Below are positions 49,433-59,503 of a stretch of 64,000 bases of DNA, in pieces; position 1 is the stretch's first letter, and each line of letters begins with the position of its first letter. The stretch is from Acidobacteriota bacterium (GTDB taxonomy: Bacteria; Acidobacteriota; Polarisedimenticolia; J045), in the NCBI GenBank assembly GCA_017994815.1, contig JAGOJY010000014.1:36148-100147 (forward strand), in the 5' to 3' direction. Both the position numbers and the translations under genes were made by a program. The notes beneath the pieces are model-generated. The model saw only the letters and a program-made list of their open reading frames with translations, searched no databases and had not been told where the DNA came from.

Positions 49433-52273
49433 CTATCGCAATCCCGCGGACTCCGAGCGAGCCGCGGCGACCGGCGGCAGGCCCGAATCGGCCTCGGCCC
49501 AGAGCTTCAACAGTTCCCCGTATGCGGCGCGTGTTGCCGGCGTGTCGCCGGAGAGCGCACCGGCGCGCGCCAGGCCCAGCCGGGCCAGCGCGGCAACCGG
49601 GTCGCTGAGCACGACACCGGGGCGTTCGACGATCTTGCGGAACTCCGCCGCGGCCGCGGGGCCACGTCGCAATTGGAGAAGAGCCTCCCCGCGGAAGTAG
49701 ACCGGGTACAGCGAGCCGAACACCGCGAACAGGCTGCTGGCGGAGGCGCCCAGCTCGTACGGTGCGGCGGGCTTCAGCTCCTCGATCGCGGCGCGCGGAT
49801 CGCCGCGCCGCAGTTCGGCGATCGCGCGCAGCACCGGGAGGTAGGTCAGGCGTACGGCGGTGTCCTCGGGGAAGCGCCGCGCAAGGTCGTCCGCCAGCGT
49901 GCCGGCACCGACCTCGTCGCCGGCGAGCCCGCACGCGACGGCGGCGCCGTATTCGACGTCGCGGGCGTGGGACAGCCCGAGCGCCTCGCCGGCTGACCTC
50001 CTCGCGCCGGCGGCATCGCCGAAGAACGCCTCGCGCAACGCTCCGCCGGCGAGGTACAGCGCGGCCCGCTCCTGCTGCCCGGACTGCTCCGCCAACTCCG
50101 TCGCGCGCCGCGCCGCGTCGCGCGCCTCGCGCAGGCGCCCCGCGTAACCGGCAGCGAACGCCTGCTGGTTCGCCATCCAGTCCTCCAGCCCGAGCTTGCC
50201 CCGCGCCTCGCCCGCGATGCGGTCCATGCCTGCGCGATCGCCTGCCACGAACGCGAGCAGGAAGCGCAGGATCGCGAAATCGGGGATGTCGAGCTGGCGT
50301 GCCGCGGCCCGGTCGAGCACGCGGCGGGCCTCGTCGGTCTGTCCCTGCCCGAGGTAGGCGTATGCCAGCGCGACGTACGCGACGGCGAAGTCCGGGTCGA
50401 GCGCGACTGCCCTCGCGCCCTCGCTGGCCGCCTTGCCGAACTGCCCGAAGCAGGGGTCGACCACCCCGCACATCAGGCTCGGCGCGTACGGCTGGCGTGG
50501 ATAGGCCCGCGCCCACGACTCGAACGTCTGCGCGGCCTTTTCGAGGTTGCCGAGCACCTGCAGTTCGTAACTCGAGACGATGAAGAACCGTTCGGCGTCG
50601 CTGGCGCGGTCGCGCAGCTCGTAGGCCCGGCGGGTGCTCGCGGCCGACAGCGCCGACTCCCCGATGTCGCCGTACACCCGTCCGAGCCACGCGTGCGCCA
50701 TCGCGAAGCCCGCGTCCAACTCGACCGCGCGCTGGAAGAACGGGACGGAGGGGGCCGAACCGCTGGCGCGCGCGACCGCCAGCCCGGTGCTGTACGCCTT
50801 CAGCGCGTCCAGGGATCCGGTCGTCGCCTCCGCCAGCGGCGTGTTGAACTTCTGCAGCGACGCCAGCGATTCGCCGGCGCGGGTGCGGAATCGGCCGGCG
50901 ATCCGGCCGAGGGCCGCCAGGACGTCCTCCTTGCGGGGAACCTGCACCTGCTCGTCGTCGAGGATATCCCCGCTTTCGCACCCTTTGGCGCGCAATCCCA
51001 GCACGTACTGGCTCCCCAGGCTCGTGATCGAGCCCTCCAGCACGGCCGCGCTGCCGGTCCGAACGCAGACTTCGCGTGCGAGCCGCGGCGCGAGGCGCGC
51101 GTCGGGCGGTTGGTCCATCAGGCGGAGCACGTGCTGGACGCGCTCGTCCGACACGATGCTCAGGAACGGTGACTGTTGTAGCTGAACGGCGAGGCCCTGG
51201 CGCAGCGCCTGGTCGAACACGGGATCGCCGGTCGCGTTCGTGAACTCCGCCAGGACGAGGGTGTCCTTCTCGGTCAGGGCCGGCGGGTGGCCGGACTGGT
51301 GCCGCGCCAGCATCACGGCCGCCGCGAGGACCACGGCCGCGGCGGCGCCAAGCGCCAGCCAGCGATGCGGAACGCGCCGAACTCCCACGGCCACCGGTGC
51401 GCCGCGATCCCGCAGCAGGCGCTCGAGGTCCGCCTTCAGCGCGGCGGCGTGCGGGTACCGGCGCTCGCGGTCCTTCTGCAGCAGCCGGTCCAGGACCCGG
51501 CCGAAGCCCGGTAGCAGGCCGGGGCGCAGCCGGTCCGGCGGGGCCGGCGCCCGGTTGAGAATCGCGTCGAAGACCATGGCCCCGGTATTGCCGGGGAAGG
51601 GCAGCCGCCCCGTTGCCGCCTCGTAGAGCACCGTGCCGAGCGAGAACAGGTCGGTGCGGGCGTCGAGGTTCTCGCCCCGCACCTGCTCGGGCGACATGTG
51701 CGCGGCCGTGCCGATCGCCGCGCCGGCACGCGTGAGGTGCGGGGCATCGAGGCTGATCGTCCGATCGGGTGCGGCGTCGGCGCCGGGCACGCGCTTGGCC
51801 AGGCCGAAGTCGAGCACCTTGGCGTGACCGAGCAGCGTCAGGAATATGTTGGCCGGCTTGATGTCCCGGTGGAGGATGCCGCGCGCGTGCGCTGCCTCGA
51901 GCGCCGCGGCGAGGTCGACGCCGAGCCGCAGCAACTCCTCGATGTCGAGCGGGCCGCGCGCGAGCCGCTCTTGGAGCGTCTCGCCCTCGAGGTACTCCAG
52001 GACCAGGAACGGATGCCCCTCGTGCTCTTCGATGCCGTGGATGGTGCAGATGTTCGGGTGGTTCAGGGCCGAGGCCGCCCGCGCCTCGCGGCGGAAACGC
52101 TCGAGTGCCGCCGCGTCGCGCGCGGTCGCGTCGGGCAGGAACTTCAGCGCGACCAGGCGGCCGAGGCGCGTGTCCTCGGCCTTCCAAACGACGCCCATCC
52201 CGCCCGCCCCGAGTGGCTCCAGGATCCTGTAGTGGGCCACGGTCCGTCCGGCCCAGGGCGAGTCGCCGCTCAT
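49433..52273 (-). CDS. Ser/Thr protein kinase with transmembrane segment and TPR-like sensor region
   Basis: This 946-residue protein begins with a Hanks-type kinase domain (about 12-275): glycine loop [13 protein letters not shown]-binding Lys44, catalytic HRDIKPAN (Asp137) and DFG at 155-157. A membrane helix at about 318-338 ([19 protein letters not shown]) leads to an extracytoplasmic region with an [18 protein letters not shown] segment and then TPR-like helical repeats to the C-terminus. This architecture is abundant in Acidobacteriota. The ATG at 52273 begins right before the kinase fold; the frame remains open 71 codons further without similarity. No clear Shine-Dalgarno is visible. 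It is divergent from the small secreted protein gene. Substrates are unknown. Confidence 0.93.
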   Translation of the reverse strand: MSGDSPWAGRTVAHYRILEPLGAGGMGVVWKAEDTRLGRLVALKFLPDATARDAAALERFRREARAASALNHPNICTIHGIEEHEGHPFLVLEYLEGETLQERLARGPLDIEELLRLGVDLAAALEAAHARGILHRDIKPANIFLTLLGHAKVLDFGLAKRVPGADAAPDRTISLDAPHLTRAGAAIGTAAHMSPEQVRGENLDARTDLFSLGTVLYEAATGRLPFPGNTGAMVFDAILNRAPAPPDRLRPGLLPGFGRVLDRLLQKDRERRYPHAAALKADLERLLRDRGAPVAVGVRRVPHRWLALGAAAAVVLAAAVMLARHQSGHPPALTEKDTLVLAEFTNATGDPVFDQALRQGLAVQLQQSPFLSIVSDERVQHVLRLMDQPPDARLAPRLAREVCVRTGSAAVLEGSITSLGSQYVLGLRAKGCESGDILDDEQVQVPRKEDVLAALGRIAGRFRTRAGESLASLQKFNTPLAEATTGSLDALKAYSTGLAVARASGSAPSVPFFQRAVELDAGFAMAHAWLGRVYGDIGESALSAASTRRAYELRDRASDAERFFIVSSYELQVLGNLEKAAQTFESWARAYPRQPYAPSLMCGVVDPCFGQFGKAASEGARAVALDPDFAVAYVALAYAYLGQGQTDEARRVLDRAAARQLDIPDFAILRFLLAFVAGDRAGMDRIAGEARGKLGLEDWMANQQAFAAGYAGRLREARDAARRATELAEQSGQQERAALYLAGGALREAFFGDAAGARRSAGEALGLSHARDVEYGAAVACGLAGDEVGAGTLADDLARRFPEDTAVRLTYLPVLRAIAELRRGDPRAAIEELKPAAPYELGASASSLFAVFGSLYPVYFRGEALLQLRRGPAAAAEFRKIVERPGVVLSDPVAALARLGLARAGALSGDTPATRAAYGELLKLWAEADSGLPPVAAARSESAGLR

Positions 52274-52506
52274 GCGTCGCGCGTATCCGGCATCATCACG
52301 ACCGTCGAGTTCTGGCCATCGGTCGGCTCCGGCACGTCCATCACGCCGTCTCTTCCGTCCGGGCGAGGAGAGCATACGACAGACAACGGACCCGCCGTCG
52401 CAGCACTTGCTGCCAGATGCCTCCCGGCCGGCGGCCGTATCATCGGGACCACGGGCCGCGGGCCCGGCGCGGCATCCGCGAGGCAACCGGCCCGCGGGAG
52501 GCGTCC

Positions 52507-53031
52507 ATGGTCCGACACGGGGCGTTGCTCGTAGTCCTGCTGGCGGTGATTTCGCTACCCTCCCCGGCCCAGGAGAGCGAATCCTGCGCCGCGTGGATGG
52601 AATCGGTCAGAGACTACGACCTCGCCTTCGAGCGCGTGATGAAGGGTGAGCCGGACGAACTCCTGCGGCTCGTGGAGGAGGCGCGCGAGCCGGAGCGCAG
52701 GATCGCCGCGCGCGAGACCATCGGCAAGAAGGTCGCCGGCCTGCGCGACATCGACCCGCCCCGGGAGTTGGCCGCCATGCACGGCAAGCTCCTCGCCTAT
52801 GCCGAAGCGGTGGCGCACGCCGTGGAGAACGCCGGCCCGACGGAACCGGGGACGAAGGTCCCGGTTCCGAGGGCCTGCATCGGGAGGCTCCTCGACTACT
52901 ACGTCGCGCTGCGGGACCTGATGGTGAAACACGACTGCCGCGGCGGCGACCTGGAGGCGCTGGAGAACCAGGTGATTCCACGCTTGGAGCAACTTCTCGT
53001 GGAGCCACCGCCCGCCCGAACGACGGAATGA
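52507..53031 (+). CDS. Small secreted helical protein, function unknown
   Basis: This 174-residue protein starts at an ATG preceded by GGGAGGCGTCC and has a clear signal peptide ([19 protein letters not shown]). The mature part is mostly charged helices with three Cys residues (SCAAW near the start, ACIGRL and HDCRGG later). The pattern of amphipathic helices ([39 protein letters not shown]) suggests a helical bundle. I do not recognise a family. It is divergent from the kinase gene across 233 bases, which hold a TATCAT hexamer at 52438-52443 and a small inverted repeat at 52400-52413. Coregulation with the kinase is possible but not shown. Confidence 0.7.
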   Translation: MVRHGALLVVLLAVISLPSPAQESESCAAWMESVRDYDLAFERVMKGEPDELLRLVEEAREPERRIAARETIGKKVAGLRDIDPPRELAAMHGKLLAYAEAVAHAVENAGPTEPGTKVPVPRACIGRLLDYYVALRDLMVKHDCRGGDLEALENQVIPRLEQLLVEPPPARTTE

Positions 53032-53130
53032 TCGGAGTTGAAGCCACCGGCGCGCGACTCATGCGGTCTGGACCGCGACCGGAGCAGCAACGGGAGCGGC
53101 GCCGCGTGCCCGTGAGGGCTGCTACCTCGC

Positions 53131-53760
53131 TCAGCCCGGGTGCACGGTACACGAAAGGCGCTCGTACTCGGCGGGCACGCTCGCGTCGAGCGTTGCGGCC
53201 AGATCGAGCGGCAGGTCGAGGGCGCCGATCAGGTCCTGGACATCCGCCAGGTCGCGCAACCGGTGCGGGGCCGTCAGCCCGGAGGCCAGCTTCAGCTCGA
53301 TCAGCTTCTCCAGGTTCAGGACCGGGTAGCCGTCTCGATCGACCGAGGTCATCGCGGGATCGGGGAATGCGACGGGTTTCGGTCGCCCGTCGCCCGGGAA
53401 CTCGCCGGTCGTGAGGATCTCGATCCGAACGCCGTTCGCTGCGTCGCGCAGGCTCTTCTCCGCGCCGGGGAACGCCCCGACGTAGCCGCGCCCGATCGCG
53501 CAGGCGCTCGAGTCCTGCGGGCGTCACGAGCACGCCGATGTCGAGCGTTTCGCGGGTGAGCCGTGCAGGTTGAGCGCCATCCCGCCCACGATCACGAACG
53601 GGATGCGCTCCTGCCTCATCGCCCGCGCGAAGCGCGCCAGCGACTCGTGGACGTTGCCCCGCCCCATGAAGAACGCCTCCGATTCCCGCAGGATATCGTC
53701 GGCGCTCGCGGGGCGCGGACCAAGGGCCCGGCGGCGTCGTTCATCCACGATCCGGATCAT
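53131..53760 (-). pseudogene. Frameshifted nucleotidyltransferase (AbiEii/DUF6036-like)
   Basis: Read on the minus strand, MIRIVDERRRRALG (from 53760) leads to PFVIVGGMALNLHGSP, the GG-containing core of a minimal nucleotidyltransferase. The frame then breaks near 53540. A second frame continues with ETLDIGVLVTPAGLERLR (the DxD-type active-site strand is damaged by the shift). A third frame from about 53495 reads AIGRGYVGAFPGAEKSLRDA and runs on through MTSVDRDGYPVLNLEKLIEL to the stop at 53131. Two single-base shifts thus split one gene of about 210 codons. It is either a decayed gene or an assembly error. Homologues are toxin-like or housekeeping nucleotidyltransferases of unknown role. Confidence 0.75.
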
Positions 53761-53917
53761 ACGAGCCACGTCTCGGCGCCGCGCCGGCGCCGCCCGCCGC
53801 CCGTCGGCCATCGGTGGCGGACCCGGGCAGTGCGTCGTCCGGGGGACGGGTCGCGCCCCGGCCGCAACGACGGCAGACTGGGCCCACTGGGTCACACGTT
53901 CAGCGGGGCAGGAGGAG

Positions 53918-55576
53918 ATGACGACCGTCGAGGGGGCCCTTGCGCCCCCGCCCGAAGCCGGGTGGACCGAGCGCCGGATCGCGCTGGGGCTCCGTCCGCA
54001 TTTCCTGGCGGTCGCCGGCGGCGCCGTGTACGGCTTCGTGTGGTTCGCCGGCGCGCTCGGGCCGCTGATCCCGCTCGCGTTCCTGCTCGAGCTGTTGGCG
54101 CTGCGATCGGCGGCGACCGGGCGCCACGCCGTCCGCCTCGGCGCGCTGGCCGGCATGGCGCGTTACCTCGTCGGTGCCCACTTCATGCTGGTCTTGGTGC
54201 ACTACTCCCCGCTCGGGATCGTGTACTACGCCCTGTGCGCCGTCTACGGCGCCGTGTTCGGGTTCCTCGAGTTCGGCGTGCCGTACGGGCTGGAGCGGAT
54301 CACGGGCTGGCCGCGCACGGCGTGCTTCGCGCTGGTCTACCCCCTCGCGGAGTGGCTGCGCACCGCGAGCGACCTGTCGATGCCGGCCGACCTCGTCGCG
54401 CACGGGCTCGGCGGCAACCCGCACTGGCTCGCGCCCGGCGCGTGGGTCGGGCCGTTCGGGGTCGCGCTGCAGTTCACCGGCGTCGCGGCGCTGCTGGCGC
54501 TGGCGATCGCCGCGCGCGCCCGGCGACGCCGGGCCGCCGCGCTCGCCGCGGCCGGCCTCGCGCTCTGGGTCGTCCCGGCGCTCGTCGACGTCTTCCGCCC
54601 GGCGGCGGAGCACGGCGCCGTGCTGCGCGTCGGGATCGTCCAGCCCTCGATCACGCCGGAACAGAAGCTGGCGGACAAGACCGTCCCGTCACTCCAAGAA
54701 GAGCTCGAGGCGCTGACGCTGGAGGTCGCACCCGGCACGGACCTCGTCCTCTGGCCGGAGTCGACGCGCCCGCGGATCCTGATGTGGGAGGAGGGGAGTC
54801 CGTTGGCGGACCCGCGCATGGAGCGCCTCGCCCACGACGCGGGCGTGCCGATCCTGTACGGGGCCGTCGTCGCGCGCGTGCGCGAGGGCCGCGTGACCAC
54901 GCTGTACAACGGCGCGGTGCTGGTGCGCCCCGACCGCGGGCCGAGCCAGTGGTACGCCAAGCAGCAGCTCCTGCCGTTCGCCGAGGGCCTGCCGCTGGCG
55001 GGGCTGTTCGGCTTCGACACCGCCCGGCGGCACCACGGCGCGAGCCACAACCCGCTGACGCTGCTCGGCAACTTCAGCCCGGGGGAGCGGCCGACGGTGT
55101 TCGAGGTCGGCCCGGCCAGGATCGGCGTCCTGATCTGCTACGAGGGGATGTACCCCGCGCTCGCCCGCCGCTACCGCGCGCTCGGCGCGAACGCGCTCGC
55201 GGTGTTGACCAACGACGCGTGGTGGCGGCGCAGCGGATTCGCCGCCTGGCACTCGCGGCTGGCCGCGGCGCGGGCCCGCGAGAACGGCGTGCCCGTGGTC
55301 CGCGCCGCTAACAGCGGCGTGTCCACCGTGATCTCCGGCGAGGGACGTGCGGCCCCGGCGACGCGCCTGTTCGAGCGCTGCACCGTGCAGCTCGACGTGC
55401 CGCTCGGAAGCGCGCGGCCGACGCCGTACGCGCGGACCGGCGACCTCGTGCTCCCGGGTTCGCTGCTGGTCCTCGCCGGAGCGGCGGTATGGCGCATCGC
55501 GCGCCGCCGGCGGGGTCAGGGGATCTCGCCGTGCGAGGAGACGACGGTCGAGCGGAACGCCGGATCACGCCTGTAG
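53918..55576 (+). CDS. lnt: Apolipoprotein N-acyltransferase
   Basis: This 552-residue inner-membrane enzyme adds the third acyl chain to the N-terminal Cys of lipoproteins, the final step of their maturation before Lol sorting. About seven hydrophobic helices occupy residues 25-225. The nitrilase-like periplasmic domain has the triad Glu281 (WPEST), Lys348 (YAKQQLLPFAE) and Cys407 (LICYEGMYP), and FSPG and NDAWW match Lnt family motifs. A last helix near 520 anchors the C-terminus. ATG at 53918 follows AGGAGG; the open frame reaches further upstream but overlaps the pseudogene. The 3' end overlaps the convergent zinc-ribbon gene by 61 bases. Confidence 0.94.
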   Translation: MTTVEGALAPPPEAGWTERRIALGLRPHFLAVAGGAVYGFVWFAGALGPLIPLAFLLELLALRSAATGRHAVRLGALAGMARYLVGAHFMLVLVHYSPLGIVYYALCAVYGAVFGFLEFGVPYGLERITGWPRTACFALVYPLAEWLRTASDLSMPADLVAHGLGGNPHWLAPGAWVGPFGVALQFTGVAALLALAIAARARRRRAAALAAAGLALWVVPALVDVFRPAAEHGAVLRVGIVQPSITPEQKLADKTVPSLQEELEALTLEVAPGTDLVLWPESTRPRILMWEEGSPLADPRMERLAHDAGVPILYGAVVARVREGRVTTLYNGAVLVRPDRGPSQWYAKQQLLPFAEGLPLAGLFGFDTARRHHGASHNPLTLLGNFSPGERPTVFEVGPARIGVLICYEGMYPALARRYRALGANALAVLTNDAWWRRSGFAAWHSRLAAARARENGVPVVRAANSGVSTVISGEGRAAPATRLFERCTVQLDVPLGSARPTPYARTGDLVLPGSLLVLAGAAVWRIARRRRGQGISPCEETTVERNAGSRL

Positions 55577-57795
55577 CGCGCGCGGCAGCGCCGGCACACC
55601 AACTGCTCCTCGCCGGTCCCGCCGAAGCGCACCGTCGTCCGTGCGCCGGCGGGTCGCGGTTGCCCGCACAGCACGCAGATGAAGACCCCGTCGGAGCCGG
55701 CCGCACGCCTCGGCCGGTTGCTGCCGGCGCGGAGGAACTCGGCCAGGAACCGCTGCTCGGCCGCGTTCGGCTGCACGGCGTACAGCCCGGGCCACGTGCG
55801 CAGCATGATCTCCGCGCCCGGCCCCGCCGGGAACGGCTCCGGGCGCGCCGCGTCGCGCGCGAGGCGGCGCGGGTCCGCCGGGCAGCGGTGCGGACAGTTC
55901 CGCAGGCACACCGAGAAGACCAGCGCCTCGGTCGCGGCCACCATCATGTCCGCGAGCCGCGCCTTCCCGCCCTCGGCGTGTTCCGGGAAGTGCGTCGCCG
56001 CCAGCGCGCCCCGGAACTCGCCCAGCAGCTCGGCGCGGAAGCGCTCGCGCCCGTCGCGCAGCGGGTGCCCCTCCGCGCGGCGCGCGAGCCAGCGGCCCAC
56101 GCAGCGCGCGCCGGCCCACGCGGCGGCCAGCACGGCGTCCTGCACGTGGTCGGCGTGCGGGCGGTTCGCGCTCGGCACGCGCGAGAGCCACACGTCGGCC
56201 GCCCGGCCGAGGATCCACGCCAGGTCGACCGCGAACACCCGCCCCTTGGTCGGCCGCCCGCGGCCGAGCATCATCCCGAGGAGCGTGGCGCGCGACGGCC
56301 CGTCGGGCGAGGGCGCGAAGAAGTAGTGGCCGGGGTGCAGGCTCTCGCAGATCATCCGGCGCACGAGCGGCAGCGTGATGAACGAGCCGGTGCCGAGCGC
56401 CATCGCCGTCGACAGCGCGATCGCGGCGTACTCCGGTTCGCCGGCGTTGCGGTGCACCATCGCGTTGTGCCGCAGCATGCGCGCGAGGCGGCGCGCCTCG
56501 CCGGCACGCGCGAGCTTCTCGGCCGCGCGCGTGATCACTTCCTCGGAGGGCCGCCGCCCCGGCTTGCCGCGGTGCAGGAGTTCGAGGCGCAGCTCGTCGA
56601 GCGTGTGGTCCCCCGAGTCGTAGAACCAGCCGGAGTAGCCGGGCAGTTCGAGCAGCTCCGCCGAGCGCTGCGCGAGGTCGGCGGCGAGCGGCACCGGGAG
56701 CGGGTCCGGCAGCCGCGGGCGCAGGTCGGCGAGCGGGTCGAGCAGCCGGCGGCCGACGAGGTAGTCCCGCGGCGCGGTCCGCCCCTCGCGCTGGTCGCTG
56801 CGCTCGGCGTCGACGAGCAGGCCGAGCGCCTCGGGCACCGGCAGCGGCGAGAGGAGCGTCGGCGGGCCGTCCTCGGGGCAGGGCGCGAGCTGCTCGACCG
56901 GCAGCGCATCGTAGCGATCGACCTCGCCGCCGGTCAGCGCGAGCACCTCGCGCACGCCGTTGTCGAGGTTCAGGACGAACATCGCGCTGCGGGGGCGCGC
57001 GCCGCGGCGCCGGAAATCGAAGCGCACGGCGTAGCTGCCGGTGCCGTCGCAGAACCCGGCCTTCGCCGACCAGCCGTCCGGCACGCACTCGGCGTCGGCG
57101 GCCGCCGCGAGGCAGGCCAACGCGCCGGTGATGATGTCGCGCTCCTCGTGGTCCTGCGGGCGGACGCGGCGCAGGGCGGCCCGGCAGGCCGCGTGCGGCG
57201 CGCGCGAGAGCGCCTCGAGCAGGAACACCCGCAGGTCGGGGTCCTCCTCCACCTCCAGCAGCATCTCGAAAACCGCCGCGCGCCCTTCCGGCTCCTTCAG
57301 CTCCTGGTCCTGCAGGGCGATCCAGCCGGCGCGGTCCTCGCGCCCCGCGCGGCGGTACAGGCGCAGCAGCGGGAAGCGCAGCGACGGCTCTTCGGCGACG
57401 AAGCGCGCCTGCCAGCGCAGCACGAGCCCGGACACGCCGCGGTCGGTGATCAGGTCGGCGCGGTCGTGGCCGAGCAGGGCCAGCGCGCAGGCGACGCGGG
57501 CCGGTTCCGGCGCGGTCGGATCGTTCGCCACGCCCGCGAGGATCGACGCGTCCTCCGGGCGGGCGAGGCGGCCGAGGAGTTCGAGCGCCGCGACCTCGTC
57601 CGCGACCCGCTGCTCGCCGTAGAACAAGAGGATCTGCCTGAGGGCGATCCGCCGTTGGCGGGACAGCTCTTCCAGCGCCTGCTCGAACTGGACCGGACCC
57701 CACGACGAACGCGTGAGCAACTGGCCGAGGATGTCCCGGACCTCCCGGCGCACGGAGAACGCACGGGAGTCCAAACGGCCCGACCCGGGCGGCAT
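55516..57795 (-). CDS. HEAT-like repeat protein with C-terminal zinc ribbon, function unknown
   Basis: This 759-residue protein starts at an ATG (57795) that follows a TATCCT hexamer by 6 bases. The first 250 residues form helical repeats resembling HEAT units (ADEVAALELLGRLARPEDAS, PARVACALALLGHDRADLI). A middle part is mixed, and residues about 480-690 are helical. The C-terminus carries a CxxC-x23-CxxC zinc ribbon (Cys707, 710, 734, 737). No enzyme motif is seen. A scaffold or nucleic-acid-binding role is only a guess. It overlaps the end of lnt on the opposite strand by 61 bases, and both reading frames look genuine to their stops. It is divergent from the GWxTD gene. Confidence 0.7.
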   Translation of the reverse strand: MPPGSGRLDSRAFSVRREVRDILGQLLTRSSWGPVQFEQALEELSRQRRIALRQILLFYGEQRVADEVAALELLGRLARPEDASILAGVANDPTAPEPARVACALALLGHDRADLITDRGVSGLVLRWQARFVAEEPSLRFPLLRLYRRAGREDRAGWIALQDQELKEPEGRAAVFEMLLEVEEDPDLRVFLLEALSRAPHAACRAALRRVRPQDHEERDIITGALACLAAAADAECVPDGWSAKAGFCDGTGSYAVRFDFRRRGARPRSAMFVLNLDNGVREVLALTGGEVDRYDALPVEQLAPCPEDGPPTLLSPLPVPEALGLLVDAERSDQREGRTAPRDYLVGRRLLDPLADLRPRLPDPLPVPLAADLAQRSAELLELPGYSGWFYDSGDHTLDELRLELLHRGKPGRRPSEEVITRAAEKLARAGEARRLARMLRHNAMVHRNAGEPEYAAIALSTAMALGTGSFITLPLVRRMICESLHPGHYFFAPSPDGPSRATLLGMMLGRGRPTKGRVFAVDLAWILGRAADVWLSRVPSANRPHADHVQDAVLAAAWAGARCVGRWLARRAEGHPLRDGRERFRAELLGEFRGALAATHFPEHAEGGKARLADMMVAATEALVFSVCLRNCPHRCPADPRRLARDAARPEPFPAGPGAEIMLRTWPGLYAVQPNAAEQRFLAEFLRAGSNRPRRAAGSDGVFICVLCGQPRPAGARTTVRFGGTGEEQLVCRRCRARYRRDPAFRSTVVSSHGEIP

Positions 57796-57801
57796 GGTCG
57801 C

Positions 57802-57807
57802 AGGATA
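57802..57807 (-). promoter_or_regulatory. -10-like hexamer TATCCT before the zinc-ribbon gene
   Basis: On the minus strand TATCCT ends 6 bases before the ATG at 57795, with no Shine-Dalgarno sequence between them. The arrangement is the same as in front of the receiver gene at 31479 and suggests a leaderless transcript. Confidence 0.4.
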
Positions 57808-57942
57808 GCGGGCGCCGTGGCGGGGCACCACCCGGGCGTTCGCTGGCCCGCGCCGCCGCCGAAAAGGCCGTCCCACCGCCGGCCGGGGGGTGATAGGCTT
57901 TGCCGGCGCGTGTCCCCCCACCGCGCGGAGGTCGAATCTCCC

Positions 57943-59403
57943 ATGACGCGTCCCGTCCACGGTCCCTGCGTGGCCCTCGTCCTGCTCATCGCCCTCGCCG
58001 CCACCTGCCCCGCGCTGGCCCAGCCCGCCGAGCAGGGCGCACGCGAGACCGGCGACCGGCCCGTCATCGTCTTCACGCGCGGCCCGGCGATGCTGCTGCT
58101 CGAGCCGCAGGAGATCCTGGCCTACGACGGGATGGTGGACCTGACCGAGCGCCGGGCCTTCATCGAGAAGTTCTGGGCCGGCATGGCGAAGAACTGCCCG
58201 GCCGGCTCCAACCCGAACCGCGACCTGTTCTGGTCGCGCGTGGACCAGGCGAACGGGCGCTTCACCGACGAGGGGACCGCCGGCTGGCTGACCGAGCGTG
58301 GCCGGGTCCTGGTGCTGCTCGGCGCCCCGGAGTCGGAGAAGAAGATGACCGTCACCACGCCCGCCGGCCCGGTCGAGGCGCTGGTCTGGACCTACCCGTC
58401 CGCCCCGGGCCTGCCGACCAGCGTCGCGTTCGTGCACGACCGGCTGAACTGGGTCTTCGCCGGCGCCGATAAAACGGATCCCGGGGGCGTGCTGGCGGTC
58501 GCCGAGCGCGAGACGATCTACGACCCGCTCGCCCGCTGGGCCGCGGCGTTCCGCAACCGGGGCTGCGAGCTGACGCCGGAGATGCGGGCCGAGCAGGCGC
58601 GCACGCTCTGGCGCAAGGTCCTGTGGGACACCGCCGAGAAGGTCCACGCCGGCGAGGCGGTCAAGCCGGCCCGGCCGGTCGAGCCGCGCTGGTACTTCTT
58701 CCCGGCCGAGGGCGACATGACGCTGTCGTGGCTGGTCCTCGGGCTCGACCAGCAGCCGCCGGAGGGCGCGCGGCTCGTCGGGATGCTGCGCCCGCCCGAG
58801 GGCGACATGGGTTACGCGTTCGGCGGCGACATCCCGTTCGAGGTCCGCAAGTCCGGCTCGAAGTGGGTTGCGCAGTCGGCGCGCGCGGTGCCGCCGGGCA
58901 AGTACGCGGCGGTGGTCGGCATGACGACCGCCGACGGCGGCACCGAGGTGCTGTCCGCCGCGGAGCAGCTCGTGGTGCGGATGCCGCTCGACGTCTTCCG
59001 GCTGTCGAGCGCGGTCCTGGTCCAGGACGTGCGGCAACTCGCCGAGGGCGACGACCCGCATGGCCCGTTCCGCATCAGCGGCTACGAGATCGTCCCGCGG
59101 GCCACGCGGACGGTGACGAAGGGCGAGCAGGTGCGGGTCTTCTACGAGGTGCTCGGGGCCGGCGAGGCCACGTCGGGGGGCAACGACTTCGACGTGAGCT
59201 ACGGCTTCGCCTTCCGGCCCAACGCCCAAGCGCCCTGGAAGAAGAACAACCCCAACGTCAGCAAGCACCAGAGCGGCGCCGCGCGGGTCTGGGAGTTCCA
59301 GGTCCCGGCGTGGCCGCAGGGCGAGTACCGGCTCGAAATCCAGGTCACGGACAACGTCAGCGGCCAGAAGGCCAGCGCCGAGGTCCCGTTCGAGATCCGC
59401 TGA
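57943..59403 (+). CDS. GWxTD-domain exported protein
   Basis: This 486-residue protein has a signal peptide (CVALVLLIALAATCPALAQ). The GWxTD region at about 60-220 has the motif variant GWLTERGRVLVLLGAPES near residue 106, preceded by RAFIEKFWAGMAKNC and followed by WTYPSAPGLP. The C-terminal half is strand-rich (KYAAVVGMTTADGG, WPQGEYRLEIQVTDNVSGQKA) and looks like an Ig-like or beta-sandwich extracytoplasmic domain. GWxTD proteins are frequent in Acidobacteriota and Bacteroidota; their function is unknown. ATG at 57943 has GCGGAGGTCG about 10 bases upstream. It is a single-gene unit, followed by a short inverted repeat at 59404-59420 without a T-run. Confidence 0.88.
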   Translation: MTRPVHGPCVALVLLIALAATCPALAQPAEQGARETGDRPVIVFTRGPAMLLLEPQEILAYDGMVDLTERRAFIEKFWAGMAKNCPAGSNPNRDLFWSRVDQANGRFTDEGTAGWLTERGRVLVLLGAPESEKKMTVTTPAGPVEALVWTYPSAPGLPTSVAFVHDRLNWVFAGADKTDPGGVLAVAERETIYDPLARWAAAFRNRGCELTPEMRAEQARTLWRKVLWDTAEKVHAGEAVKPARPVEPRWYFFPAEGDMTLSWLVLGLDQQPPEGARLVGMLRPPEGDMGYAFGGDIPFEVRKSGSKWVAQSARAVPPGKYAAVVGMTTADGGTEVLSAAEQLVVRMPLDVFRLSSAVLVQDVRQLAEGDDPHGPFRISGYEIVPRATRTVTKGEQVRVFYEVLGAGEATSGGNDFDVSYGFAFRPNAQAPWKKNNPNVSKHQSGAARVWEFQVPAWPQGEYRLEIQVTDNVSGQKASAEVPFEIR

Positions 59404-59442
59404 GCGCCCGGGACGGGCGCACCGGCCCCGTCGCGGGGCGGC

Positions 59443-59471
59443 GGGACAGGTGTGCGGGCGGCCGGCATAAT
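59443..59471 (+). promoter_or_regulatory. Putative promoter of the YggX-like gene
   Basis: GGGACA (59443-59448, 4 of 6 matches to TTGACA) and CATAAT (59466-59471, 5 of 6 to TATAAT) are separated by exactly 17 bases. The transcript would start about 25 bases before the ATG and carry a GGGAGAG ribosome-binding site. Confidence 0.5.
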
Positions 59472-59503
59472 GGCCGCGGGGCGGTCGCCCCGGGAGAGAA
59501 GCG

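Noticed and set aside
49263..52187. Second long minus-strand frame over the kinase gene
   Set aside because: It is the +1 shadow of the kinase frame, which carries all kinase motifs.
52400..52413. GCAGCA-CT-TGCTGC near the kinase gene as the same operator as the ispH palindrome
   Set aside because: The arms are similar but the spacing differs (2 versus 7 bases); two copies of a short GC-rich repeat are expected by chance.
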